A model generated the notes under the pieces. That model made no database searches and was not told the origin of the DNA. It was given only the letters and a program-made list of their open reading frames with translations. DNA of 64,000 nucleotides, taken from Zizania palustris (Eukaryota; Streptophyta; Magnoliopsida; Poales; Poaceae). The stretch is from positions 30,412,371-30,476,370 of the forward strand of contig JAAALK010000285.1 in assembly GCA_019279435.1 (NCBI GenBank), in the 5' to 3' direction. Shown here one piece after another: positions 45,818 through 57,944 of this stretch. The translations under genes were made by a program, and so were the position numbers. Position 1 is the stretch's first letter, and each line of letters starts with the position of its first letter.

Positions 45818-48800
45818 TTATGCAAAATAGCGCTTCAAGTGCTCAGCGTGCCAAGTGTGTTTAGGTCTTCACCTTCTAAGGTAGCTAGTCGGTAGGACCC
45901 AGGCCGCCCGGAGCCGGTCACGATGTATGGGCCTTCCCATTTGTTACCTAGCTTCGTCGGGGCGGCCACCGCGCGCAGGATGAGGTGCCCAGGCTGGAAC
46001 TCTTTGCGCTTGACCTTGGGGTCATACCACTACTTCGTCTGCTTCTGGTATTGTGAGAGGTTGGCTACGGCTCGGAGCCATGTCTCCTCCGTATGATCGA
46101 GGGAGATGGCGCGCTCTTGATCACTCTCGGGCGTTTTGACTCGCATCGAGCCGGCCCGAATTTCCGTTGGGGTCATTGCTTCGTCACCGAATAGGAGCCA
46201 AAACGGGGTGAACCCAGTTGCGCGGGAAGGGGTGGTCCAAATAGACCACAAGATCTTCGGGAGCTCTTCAGGCCACAATCCCTTAGCTAAGCCCACGATG
46301 TGTTAGTTAAGGCCAGAAAGTATATGTCCATTAGCCCGCTCAACAGCCCCATTTGATTGAGGGTGCCGAACTGCTGCGAAGCACAGCTGTACTCTCAATT
46401 CTTCGCAAAACACTTTGACAGCCCCAGCATCGAACTGAGTGCCATTGTCCAGTGTGAGCTGCCTGGGCACTGCGAAGCGGCAGACTATGTTTTGCCAGAA
46501 CAATTTCTGGACTCTTCGGGAGGTGATGGAAGTCAATGGCTCGGCTTCGACCCACTTGGAGAAATACTCAACGGCGACAGCAGCGAAGCGCAGGTTGCCT
46601 CTTGCTCTAGGGAACGGTCCAATGAGATCCATTCCCCAGCGAGCTAGAGGCCAAACAGGTGGGATGAGCTGCAGGCTGACCGGGGGCCTGCGGCTCCGTT
46701 GCCCCATCCATTGGCATCCTTGGAAGGTACGCCCTAACACTTCGGCATCGGCGACGATAGTGGGCCAGTACACGCCCTGCCGGAGGGCCTTCCCGGCGAG
46801 TGCCCGAGGGGCTAAATGGCTACCGCACAGCCCCTCGTGGATTTCTCGGAGCATTGCTATCCCGTCCGAGTGAGAGATGCAGCGAAGCAGCGGGGAACAT
46901 ACCCCTGACTTGTATAAGATGCCATCAATGAATTGGAAAGACCTGGCGCGGAGTTGAAGCCGCGCTTGATCCGGACTGGGCCAGTCATCCAAATCACCGC
47001 CGAGTGCTCGCAAAATGGGCTCCCGCCAATCGTTGCTGATCGTGCAGAGAACCGCGGCTGAACGAAGTGACGCTCGGGTCTTGGCTAATATGGAGGTTGG
47101 TGCTTCATCGCGGAGGGGCGCCGAAGGTTTGATAATCTCTTCGAAGAAGGCGCCCGGCGGCAAGGCTTGGCCGCTGGCTCCGGCTTTGGCGAGGGCATCG
47201 TCTTGGAAGTTCTCGCTTCTTGGGATGCTTTGGATGGATATCCCCTTGAAGGATGCTTCGAATTTCCGAATGGCTTCGAGGTAGGCGGCGAGGTCTGGGT
47301 GCCGGGCCTGGAAGCTCTTGTCTATATGCCTGGCGATGACCTGAGAATCGGTCTTGACTACAACGCGGGTGGCTTTGAGCGCCTGCGCCTTGCGAAGACC
47401 CAGTAGCACTCCTTCGTACTCGGTGATATTGTTGGTAGCCTTGAAGTTCAGCCGAGCGGAATATGAAGCCTGCTGGCCGGAGGGGGAGACAATGACTGCT
47501 CTGGCTCTGGCTCCTGAAGCCTGGTAGGCACCATCCGAATAGACGGTCCAGACCCCCTCGCCTGCTTTGGTACTGGCGTGATCAGCCGCAGACGTCCATT
47601 CAGCAACGAAGTCGGCGAGGATTTGAGATTTAACGGCAGTCCGGGCCACGAAGGAGATCCCGAATGTGGCAAGTTCTACCGCCCACTTTTCGATGCGTCC
47701 GGTGGCATCCTTGTTTCGGAACATGTCACCTAGTGGGTATGCAGTTGGAATAATGATATCATGAGCAAAGAAGTAGTGCCGATGTTTCCTGGATGCCATG
47801 ACAAGGGTGTATGCCACCTTTTCGAGCTCAGAATATCGAGTTTTTGCTCCGGAGAAGGCTTCGGATACGAAGTAGACGGGCCGTTGCACCAGCTTCCCGC
47901 TAAGGCCCTCTTCTTGAATCAGGGCCACGCTTGCCGCGCTGCTGGAGGCAGCGAGGTAGACAAGAAGAGGATTGCCGGCCCGAGGTGTGGCGAGGGCCAC
48001 AAGGTCGGAGAAGTACTTCTTCATTTGATCGAAGCAGTCTTGACATTCGGGGGTCCACTCAAAATCTTTAGAGCCCCGAAGCGCCTTAAAAATGGGCAAG
48101 CTTTTTTTCGGCTGATCTCGCCAAAAAGCGGCTAAGAGCGGCCAGGCGCCCAGCTAGCTTCTGTGCTTGCTTCAAATTCCGAGGAGGAGACATGTTTTGC
48201 AGTGCGCTGACTTGCGTTGGACTGGCTTCGATACCTCGGCTAGAGACCAGGTACCCTAGCAGCTTCCCAGTGCGCGCTCCGAAGACACACTTCTCTAGAT
48301 TAAGGCGGATTCCACACCGCCAGAGGCTGTCGAAGGTTTCAGCTATGTCCGCACTATCGAGATCCTTGACCATACTCTTAATGACAATGTCTTCCATATA
48401 TGCTTCGACGTTGCGGCCAATCTGGTGGCCCAGAGCCTTAGATATCAGTCTTGAGAAAGTGGCTCCGGCGTTGTGGAGGCCAAAAGGCATCCGAACGTAG
48501 CAGAACACTCCCGAGGGGGTAACAAAGCTTGTTTTGACCTGATCTTCTGGCTTCATCCAGATCTGGTGATATCCTTAATAAGCGTCGAGGAAGTTGAGAA
48601 GCTCAGCACCGGTAGTGGAATAGACTAACTTATCAATGCGAGGCATGGGGTAGGGGTCACGAGGGCAAGCTTTATTCAGAGAAGTGAAGTCGATACACAT
48701 ATGCCATTTGCCAGATGTTTTCTTCTGGACAAATACTGGATTAGACAACCACTCAGTGTGACTCACTTTCCGAATGACCCCCGCTCGATGTAGCTTCTCA

Positions 48801-48991
48801 GTCTTGGCCTTGGCAAGTTCGGCTCTCTCGACGAACAGTTTTCGGAGCCCCTAGCGCACCGGGTGAGCCTTCGGGTCGACCGCCAGAGAATGCTCAATAA
48901 TTGAGCGGTCGATGCCTGGGATGTCTTCGTCGGACCATGCGAAGATGTCTAGGTTGTTGCGGATGACTTCCTCAAGTTGCTTTGACACCTA
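45818..48991 (-). pseudogene. Element B pol (copy 3)
   Basis: An extra T in a T-run at about 48107 splits the long frame into 48556-48086 (RT) and 48099-46303 (RNase H, second RNase H, integrase). The inherited stops of the other copies are all present. The integrase tail is at 46296-46030. Confidence 0.9.
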
Positions 48992-50848
48992 CGGCTCTAG
49001 GCCCCCTCCGAATCGGATCGGGCATTCCTTCCCGTCCTGGACAAAGACCTTCGTGATGATCTCACCCTCTGGGAGTGGTTTGGCCGGGCGCCCCTTTGGC
49101 ACAGTGTCTCCGACGCCTGGCAAGCTGATTCCCTCCGAGCCTTCACGAACGCTGTGGATCTGGGACCATTCATGGAGCACGGAGGAGCTCGATGTGCCGA
49201 TGTGCCCGACCTCCTGGACGTAATCTCGCCGTTGGCGCTTGGACATGGCTCCCAGAATCCCTCCTCCAGATATGGGGAGGACCACCCGTTTCCCCCGGTC
49301 CGGGGCATCTTCGAGCTTGGGAGCCTGGACCCTACCGAGCTCCGGGGCTAGGCCCAAGACTTCCGGCCCGTCTTGGCGCCCGACTATCTGGACTGCTTCC
49401 GGGCGGGGTGCAGGGACTCCTTTGTCAGTGGAGCCACGGCCGGCGTTTCGCTCGAGGTAGTCATTCCGGAGGGCAAGGATGGTCCGGCAGGAGTCGGTGT
49501 CGTGGCTCCGATTTTCGCCGTGGACGCTGCAGTAAAGTGTGGCCCCTCCGGAGAGCGCCCGTGATGGAGCCCTGGTCCAGGCGGAGCGGCCTCCGCTGGA
49601 TGTGTGCTGGTGCTTGGCGGGGCCCCGAGGGGTGATGCTGAGGGCCTCCCCTCGAAGGTGCTTCTGACCTCGCCGGGAGTCTCGGTGAACGGGGTCTTGC
49701 CGGCCGGAGTCTTGGTGGCGGAAGTCTAAAGCAGGGAGGACTCCGCGGTCGAGGTCCGACGAGACTTCGTATGCCCTGGCGTTCGTGGCTCGGACATGGA
49801 CAATCATCGCCTGTCGGCGCAGCTAGCCTTCTTCGGACCGGCGTACTCTTCGAAGTACGTCATGAGCTGTGCCACCGAGGAAATAGGCTTCCGATGAAGC
49901 TTGTCTAGGAGGCCCGGGTGGGTGACACCTTCCCGGGCAGCGTCGATGACCGAGGAAGCCGAAAGTCCCTTGATCTGGGCCTTGGTTTGTGCGAAGCGCT
50001 GGGAGTATTGCCGCAACGTCTCCCCGAGCTGCTGCTTTACTTGGAAGAGACTTCCAGTGGACATAGCGGCCATGAAGGTTCCCTGGAAGTTGTTGACGAA
50101 CCTTTTCCTCAGCTGGTCCCACGAATGGATTGTCCCTGTCCAGAGCGACAAAAACCACCGGAGGGCGATCCCCTCAAGCGCCAAAGGGATGCACTTAGCC
50201 ATGGTGTCACGGATCCCCCCGGATGCTTCTATCGCTAGAGCGTACGAGCGGGAGAACTCTCCGGGGTCGGAGTCCCCGGAGTACTTGGGAAGCTTGGCGG
50301 CGCGAAACTTCGAGCCGAAGCGCACCCTCTAGAGGTCGGGGTGCAGGGGAGACTCCTCGTCGTATGACACATTTTCTTCCTCCACTTAATCTTCGTCGTC
50401 GCTCAGGGTTACGGCTGCGACCCTCGTGGCGCGGGAGGGCTCCGGGGGCGGAGCGACGCCTCCTGGTGCCATTGAGCCAGCTCTGCCTTAAGCCTGGCAT
50501 TCTCGGCAGCCAGGGCATCAGCCTGACTCCCGCTTCCTCCGGAGGCGGTCTCAGGGTCTTGTGAGCGGATGTAGTCAGTCCGGAGGGCCACCGCCGGGGG
50601 CCATTCGGAGGGTGCACCTCTGAAGGCCCCTCCTAGAGCCCCGTGGGGTTGACTGAGGCCGGCTGCATAACGCCAACGGGACCTCGAACCTCCGGCGTCC
50701 CCTTAGGGGCCTGGGTTGGCTCCATGGCAGGCGCCCCGACAGAAGCGACGACCGGTTGGTCGGGAATGGCGACTAGGGTGGGCTCGACTCCGGCGGTGCG
50801 GGATGACCGCCGCAGAGGAACCGTGCTCGCGCCATTCCGACCTGACAT
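48992..50848 (-). pseudogene. Element B gag with protease deletion (copy 3)
   Basis: This is the best kept of the three. 50325-49804 holds the gag core, and 49807-48989 is a single 272-residue frame from the basic region through the zinc knuckle and GHIGTSSS linker straight into PLPEGEIITKVF. This shows that the protease deletion is in frame and not a product of frameshifts. Confidence 0.87.
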
Positions 50849-50913
50849 ATTTTTGTGACTGGATGTAGAGGACGCTAGCTTCTCGAACTAGGATCCCCAC
50901 GGACGGCACCAAC

Positions 50914-51485
50914 TATTGGTACGACGGATCGAACCAGCAGGTTTCTCAGTGGATGGGATTAATGGAACACTTTGCCCAAACTGTATTCTCGGATCGTGTG
51001 TTTATTACAACTTAGTCGGGGGGTATTTACAGGGTGACCCGCTCTGAAGGGCCGGGTACCTTGAAACCCCAACTGCTACTCGGTCTGACATTGGTCAGCG
51101 GTACAGACAAAGTAGATGTTACATAGTACATACAAGAAGGTGTGATTCTAAAAGCGTATCAACCATGTCGGGCGCTCCAAAGGCTGCCCGACACGGCGCA
51201 GGCGATCACTATCTTGTCCCAGAATGGTCTTGACTGGGTCTTCCCCTCGTACGGCGTCCCTCCAGAGCCTCTGGTCTGCCCGAATGTTGGCTTCCGGCAT
51301 CTGGCTGGTCGCTCCCCCCGAGGACCCCTCCGACACGTCTCGGAGCCCCCGGAGGCCTCCGGTCTCCTCTTTCGGAGGCTCGGGCACCTTCAGCGTAGGG
51401 CTTCGGGTCTTCCGGCTGTAGCCTTCCCTCGGAACCATACGGGGCTTCACGCTACCCACTGTCATCGGGATTATCTCCCCCAACA
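50914..51485 (-). repeat. Element B 5' LTR (copy 3)
   Basis: A 572-bp LTR with the same terminal and TATA mutations as copies 1 and 2. It is followed by gcgga (51486-51490). Confidence 0.92.
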
Positions 51486-51490
51486 GCGGA

Positions 51491-53705
51491 GATGGGTCTG
51501 GCCACTGGAGACTCAATCCATACGGAGGCTATAGCCCACTCGGAGGAGGTGGGTTCGACCACTGAGGTCCGAACCCTCCTGGAATCCGGGGCCAAACCGG
51601 AGGATTCGGCCACTGAAGTCCAAACAGTCCCGGTGGCTGGGATCAGCCCGGAGGGGGGTTCGGCCAATGAGGTCCGAACCCTGCCGGAGGTTGGACACAC
51701 TCTGAAGATGGGTTCGGGCCCTGAGGTCCGAGCTCAACCCTCGTGGGGTTTGGTCTCCCAGGGAGGTTCGACCGTCCTGGAGACCGTGGGCGAACACCTC
51801 TCCTCTCGGACCTTCGATGGTTCTTGTCCAAAAGCATCTTGTATGTCACCTTCGGCCTTCTACGGTGCCTGGCCGAAGAGGATGGCTTGCTATTTTCTTT
51901 CCACACTCCTACCTCCGGATTCTTTGGTACGAGTGTGCGCGTGCGAGTGTCTCCTATGATGACTTCTTTCCCTTTAGCCGACTCGGCCTTCTCTGGATGA
52001 ATCAACACCTTCTTTCCCTCAAGCTCAACGTTGTTTATGGGAAAGGGGTCTCTATCTAATTTCATCTTTGGATTTGCTTCTATTTTCAATCGTCCTTCCT
52101 CTATGGCCGATTGTACCTGCTGACGAAAAACTTTGCAATCGTTAGTGTAGTGAGAATGTGAATCATGCCACTTGCAGTAGGGACGCCTTTTTAATTCGTT
52201 AGTTGATGGTATGACTTGCCCTTTCGGCAGTCGCAGAAGCTGATTTTTAAGTAGAAAATCGAATATTTTATTGCACTTAGTCACATCGAACGAATATCTA
52301 ACTTCGTTAGGCCGACTCTTAGAGGGAGATGGCCGCAATTTGGAGCAGGTGATGGGTTTAGACTTCACACTCCAAGTCCATTCTATCGTGTACGGATCGG
52401 CCAGATCTTCTTTCTCTTCGGACCCTTCCTCATCAGAGTTCTCCATAGTGTGGATTTCAGCCCTTGGCTTATTAAAAGTTTTAACGAATTTTCTATCTTT
52501 GGCCCGGCCTTCCTTGACCAGAGCCTGTTGCAAGACTTGGCTAATGTCTAAGAGTTTTGATTATCCATACATTCTTTAATTTCTACATGTAGGTCATTGA
52601 AGGCTAGATCTGCTAGGTCTCTCTCCGACACGTTTAGGCTAAAACATTTGTTCCTGGTGTCTCTAAAGCGCTTGACATACTCAGAAACACCCTCGCTAGA
52701 TTTTTGTCTACCCGCCGTGAGGTGCGATAGCCTAAGTTCGGTCTCGCCTGTGTAGAAATAATCATGAAACCTCTGCTCCAATTGAGCCCATGTCTGGATG
52801 GAGTTCAGCGGGAGCGCCGAAAACTAGGTGAATGCAGTGCCGGACAATGATAAGGAAAATAACCTGAGTTTCAATGCGTTCGACCCGCTGGCTTCACCAC
52901 ATTGTGCTAGAAATTGGCTAATGTGTTCTAATGTGGATTTACTACACTCGCCATCAAATTTCATGAAATCTGGGACTCTATAACTACGAGGGTACGGAAT
53001 GGTGTCAAAGTTGTCGGGTTATGGTTTCCGATAAACCCTAGCTCTTTCCCGAGGTGTAAAGCTGGTGCATTTCCTAAATAGCGCGCGAATACGTTCCTCG
53101 ATATCATCATGGTCTAATGCTTGTGCGCGTCTTTCATGCGGTGATGGGACGCGTGGTGGTATATCAGCATGCTCTAGACTATGCTGCGGTGTGGGAGTGT
53201 GCAGTGTGGGCGGCGGCAGAGCTGGTAAGGGTGCAGGCGGCGGTGGCACTTGATAAGCTGGGTTTGCCTGGCCATAAGCGTAACTATGTGTTTCGGTTGT
53301 GGATGATGTAGCCGGAAATGTGATGGTTTTTCCAGTATTGTCGTTGGTTCTACTATAAATGTGTTGTGCTAGCGGAATACTAGTGATTGGTGCTGGTGAA
53401 TCAGCCTCAGTAAAACCGAATCTCCTAAATACTACTTCCACTTGTGAGACAACTGCGGGTTCTAGTTTGTTGGCAAGCAAGGCGCTAGCCGCCTGATCAA
53501 CAGATGCAACTATTCTACGATCGACTTGTGAGGCAGATAAAGGGGATGATGACGGGCGTACTTGGGTTAGGTTGAGGTTGTCTCACATGACGAAGCCCGA
53601 ACGTGTCTTTATGCATTCTCTCAGCATCAGCTCTTCGAGTTCCTTCTTATTCGCTTCGATCTTTGCTCAGTCTTCCTCTGATATGTCTTCCATAGTGGGC
53701 ATCAT
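51491..53705 (-). pseudogene. Element C gag (copy 3)
   Basis: The open frames are the same as in copy 2 (52533-51643, 52781-52548, 53480-53019). No further damage was noticed. Confidence 0.82.
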
Positions 53706-53844
53706 AATGTTGTGGTCGTTGATGTCCGTGCCCCCCATAATGTTCTCGGCGATGTAGTGGATGTAGACGTAGTAGAGGTACTCGCTGATGATGTAGAGGT
53801 AGTAGTCATGGTTGGTGTTTCCCTAGCGGAGTCACCAAAAAGTG

Positions 53845-55167
53845 TGTTGATGCAGAAATGCGCCACCGCACATGGGCCGGTTTGATGTCTAAAAGTATCG
53901 CAACAATACCGACACCGCATTTCGACTACCCTAGATAGTGATAAGGAGTTTGGAGTCGCCAGACAATCAGATAAATAATTAATATTTCAATCCAATTGGC
54001 CGAAAAGTACTAGTAATAATGTAAACACTAGTAAAATGATCAAACTACCTAGAATTGGCCAGTTCGGAGGCCGATTCAGAGTTACAGCAGAAATTGGCCC
54101 AAAGGGTCCGTAGGGCACCTTCGGCCTCAGGTCCACTCAGACCGGAGGTAAAACCTCGGTCGGACTAGAAGAATGTGAAGGGGCTCCGGGCGGAGTCTCG
54201 AAGGTTGATGCAAGGTGTGGCTCCGGCGGTCTGACCGGTGAAGCTTCTTCAGTCGGACCGACCGTGCTACCCCGGTCACACTGGGCGAAGGGATCTCCGA
54301 ATTTTGGCCTTTGAACGTGCGGAGCTCCGGCCCGCAGGGCTTCGGTGGTTAGGGCTTCGACGGGCCCAGGCTTCGGCTTCGGCGTGCTCGGTGTAGAGGG
54401 TCCAGGTCGGACCGGTGGAGTACCGTCGGTCTGAATGACTATTGCCAACAACAGCGTGACGAGGTCCGGTCAGACCGGTATCACAACGTCGGTTAGACCG
54501 AAGTAACAGATCTGTTCTGCTAAACCTCGAAAACCTCAGCAAATAATCTTCAATCGCCTCCTAACTTTCCAGAGATGTTTAGGAAGGCAATTGATCTGCA
54601 AAACACCCGAAGATCAAATACAATTCGGCCAAGGGGCCGAATTACCATGTATGGCGATAAAAACTGATAAAAGGGATAGCAATCTGTTACATGGATTAAC
54701 AGGAGGTTCACAAGCGAACTTGCAAGGGTTACTGTGATTACAGACGTGGTAGACGGAGGGCTTCCAAGCAACCCCACAAGATGCGGAAAATAAAGGAAGT
54801 AAATGCGAATCAAAGCTAGGGCTTTGGATTTTTCGAGATTGGAGAGAGGGCTTGAATTGGCCTTGTCCATAATATTTATAGGGGGGTGGGCTCGTTATCC
54901 CTAGCTAGAGATAGAGTAAGATTTGGCCAAAACTCTGTTAGGATAAGATTTTGGTAAAAATAGCTCGAATCCTCCTCGGATCCATATTCTGAACCCTGGC
55001 CGGTCTGACCGAGCCCATGGGTCCGGTCTGACCGGACCTAGCCGGTTGGACCGGCCTACGATAGCCTGTCAGACCGGCCTTTTCTAGGTTTGACACATTT
55101 TTGGTCAAAAATACCATTTTTCAGTATTTGCCTAGTTTGACCATTAATGCCATTTTTGCTATAAACA
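53845..55167 (-). repeat. Element C 5' LTR (copy 3)
   Basis: It corresponds to 26748-28070. It is followed by GTAGT and copia D. Confidence 0.72.
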
Positions 55168-56150
55168 GTAGTTAAAATATTTTACTCCATCAAGAATACT
55201 GAAGAGTCTTTTGTTTGCAAAAGGGCTAGTGGGGGCACACTTGTATTTCTAGTTCTATGTGTGGATGACATATAGGAGATTGGAAATGACATTACTTTGT
55301 GAAATGCCGTCAAGACCTCATTGAAAAATGGTTTCTCAATGAAGGACCTTGGAGACACAGCATGCACATTGGCATACAGATCTATGGAGATAGATAGAAA
55401 TGGCTAATTGGATTAGGCCAGGATGAAGTACATTGACAAGGTTTTGAAACGGTTTCAAAATGCAGTATATGAGTGTGATCCTGTATGCCTCCGCGATCAG
55501 GTCAATTATATGTGCCATGTACACACCCAAACATGCAGATACCAGTCAAACTAAGGTGAGAGTAACTAGGTAGTCATAAAAGGGATCCTCATGTGCTTGA
55601 GAAGAACTGAGGATATGTTCCTAGGACATGGTGGTGAAGAGGAGCTCGATGTAAGGAGTTACACCGATGCTAGCCTTCGTACCGATAAAAGATAATTCTA
55701 GATCATAATCCGGTTTGTGTTCTGCCTCAATGGAGGCTTAGTGAGTTGGAAAGGTTCCAAGCAAAAAGTGGTGCCAATTCTACAATAGTAGCTGAGTATA
55801 TTGCAGCTTTGGAAGCTACGAAAGACGTTGTATGGATCAGAAAGTTTGTTTCTGAGCTGAGTGTTTTTTCTAGTTCATCTAGTCCAGTGGACCTCTATTA
55901 TGGTAATAGTGGTGTCATTGCGTAAGCCAAGGAGCCTAGATAACATCAGAAGTCCAAATGTGTACTTTGGTTGTATCACCAGATTCGAGTGATCATAGAG
56001 AGAGGTGATATGAAGATTTGCAAGGTGCAATCAGATTTGAACATAGCGGATGTATTGACAAAGCCGCTTCCATGGCCCAAGTGTGAGGCTCATATGAGCT
56101 GCATGGGTATGGGATACTTGCATGAGTCATATGTATGTGGAAGTTGCTAG
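55168..56150 (+). pseudogene. Copia D: RT end, complete RNase H and pol C-terminus
   Basis: This is the only copy that continues past the triplication breakpoint. After IVAEYIAAL it reads EATKDVVWIRKFVSELSV and DLYYGNSGVIA, then IERGDMKICKVQSDLNIADVLTKPLP, the standard end of Ty1/copia RNase H, and stops near 56148. Numerous frameshifts and stops (for example after FLVLCVDDI and GVIA) show that it is old. RNase H would remove the RNA strand during cDNA synthesis. Confidence 0.85.
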
Positions 56151-57000
56151 TGATGACTATGCTAATGTATGATGATAATTGTTATCTTGTTCCTTAAATA
56201 AATATTGTTTGCATTTAATTAATGAGTATGACTTGGTATGTTAAACTATTTGCTTTATGACGATGTTGTTCAAAAGGGTCCCTAATCTTGTCATCATGTG
56301 GGACAGTGATGATTGTGTTTCATAGATCATAGACATAGAGATGTCAAATCAGTGATGTGAACACATGTTGGTGAACATGGTGTTTGGCAGACCCACTTAA
56401 GATACTGCTGAGATAGTTATGTGCCATAAATTGTCATCTCAAATGGTGTACCTACAAAATCCTTAGACCTGAGATCATCATTTGATTCCAGAATGCGTAG
56501 TGACACACTTAGTTGCTTCCTAACACTATTCCGTAACAGGGTAGTAATAAGGGTTGTTTTCAGGTGTGTTATGAAACATGTATTGGGATATGAGCGGTCA
56601 AGATGTAATTTGCCCCTCCTAATAACGGGAGAATCATCTCTGGGCCCCTCAAGGTATTTGATTAGAAAAGTGCATGGCCATTCCACTATGACTAAGGAGT
56701 TAGTCATGATTTGAATCCAATGCTTGATCAAGTGAAATTTCGAGCTAGCCAACAAAGGTGGCACGTATCTCGCCTTGAGCTTGACTGACGGCATGTGGTA
56801 AAGGGACTGGTGCGTGTGTATATCAAGGTTCATGAAAATTTGATTTTGTATGCTTACAGGGGTCAATATGTGCTGCTAGGTACCACAATTGATCAGTGAG
56901 TCAGAAATGATTTTCGGTGAACAACCGTTTGTGTATGAACTTATCGGGTCACACACTTAAGGGGATGGATTAAAAACATGCAAAGAATTGATTCTTGTGT
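56151..57000. other. Copia D 3' untranslated region
   Basis: This 850-bp AT-rich stretch between the pol stop and the PPT has no gene-like frame. The open frames at 56417-56866 (minus) and 56493-56714 (plus) have no recognisable domain and overlap each other. Confidence 0.6.
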
Positions 57001-57129
57001 AAGTGGGAGATTGAAGGATATACCAAAGAAAATTCCGTAGATCAGAAGTTCTGATAGGTAGTATCGGAAGTTCTGATTATTATCTGGTCTCGATACAGAG
57101 ATCAAATGTTGCTTCCGAAGTTCTGATAT
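57001..57129 (+). repeat. Copia D polypurine tract and start of its 3' LTR (truncated)
   Basis: AAGTGGGAGA at 57001-57010 is a typical copia PPT. The LTR then starts TGAAGGATATACC at 57012. It contains three copies of AGTTCTGAT within 110 bp. The sequence changes character near 57130, where fragment G begins. Confidence 0.6.
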
Positions 57130-57159
57130 GGCGAGGCCTATGCCCTAGCTCGGCGAAGA

Positions 57160-57743
57160 CGGGAGACCCGTTGCAGTTCGAGGACTGCTTCGCACCCTTG
57201 AGCATTCTAGGGTTCCTGAAGCCGGTGCCATGCCCCACGGACCACCAAAGGAGGCGAGGTCAAGTGAGAGCGTTTGAAGCCCACCGAAGTGGCCGAGGTC
57301 GCTTCCTCAAGGTGGTGGCACCCCACGTTATGAATAATTTGCAGCACTCCTTGACCAGCCACTCGCCCTGCCAACAGCGTGAAGCCCTTCATCGACAACT
57401 CCACCATCGCTGCGGCCATCTGAAGGAACTCGAGGCAGTCCCCGACAGGGTATTGAGGATTGAAGTCCGGAGACAGGCACTCGGACCCCAAGTGCTCGGG
57501 GACTTCGGTCAGACTCGAGGCAACTTTGTCAACCCCTTGGATCATGAAATTTTACAGAGTTTGGTTGGCTATGCGAAGATCAGAGCAATCCACCGCCAGC
57601 TTCACTCTGGCCTCCTCGGAAGCTTGAAGTGCTTCTCGAAGCTTTTCCGTCTCCAAGGCCAAGGCTTCCTTTGCCTTGGTGGTCTCAGACCTCGCCGCCT
57701 CTGCCGCTGCTTCGGCTTTCCTCCGCCTCTCGATCTCCTCCAA
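57160..57743 (-). pseudogene. Fragment G: coiled-coil protein remnant
   Basis: Two frames on the minus strand (57743-57552 and 57545-57207) are in the same phase, separated by one TAA. The first is a charged coiled coil (KAEAAAEAARSETTKAKEAL). The second is a helical segment (VDKVASSLTEVPEHLG, EFLQMAAAMVELSMKGF). The layout, coiled coil followed by a conserved helical region, recalls exon 4 of the antisense genes of A and B, so a third such gene is possible, but I cannot show homology by eye. The bases at the TAA (CTCTGTAAAATTTC) could also be a splice donor. Confidence 0.4.
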
Positions 57744-57944
57744 AGCCTAGAGTCGAAGGGAATCACTCTCCTCTATTAAAAGAGTTTCCTGGTGGCCCAC
57801 GAAGACCGCTACCGTGGTGTTCAGTGCGAAGACCTAGCAAGATTCAAGAAATATTCAGTACTGCTAAAAGAGCTAAGTACTAGGCGAAGCCTGTGTAAAG
57901 CTTTTGAGAAACCATGTTGAAGAACATGGGTTTAATACTCCAGA

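Larger units (their letters stand above)
42262..55810. repeat. Tandem triplication, unit 3 (13,549 bp)
   Basis: This is the last copy. Its right end runs straight into the natural continuation of copia D (GCAGCTTTGGAAGC), so it carries the original right flank. Bases found only in this unit include an extra T at about 48107, an extra T in the minisatellite near 45374 and CCCCACAAGATG near 54775. Confidence 0.95.

Noticed and set aside
15172..55810. Triplication explained by three independent insertions of element B
   Set aside because: The copies share flanking C and D sequence, identical gcgga neighbours and identical junctions inside a gene. Insertion would give complete elements with different target duplications.
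15172..55810. Triplication by unequal crossing-over between LTRs
   Set aside because: The borders lie in exon 2 of the antisense gene and in copia RNase H, with no homology between them.
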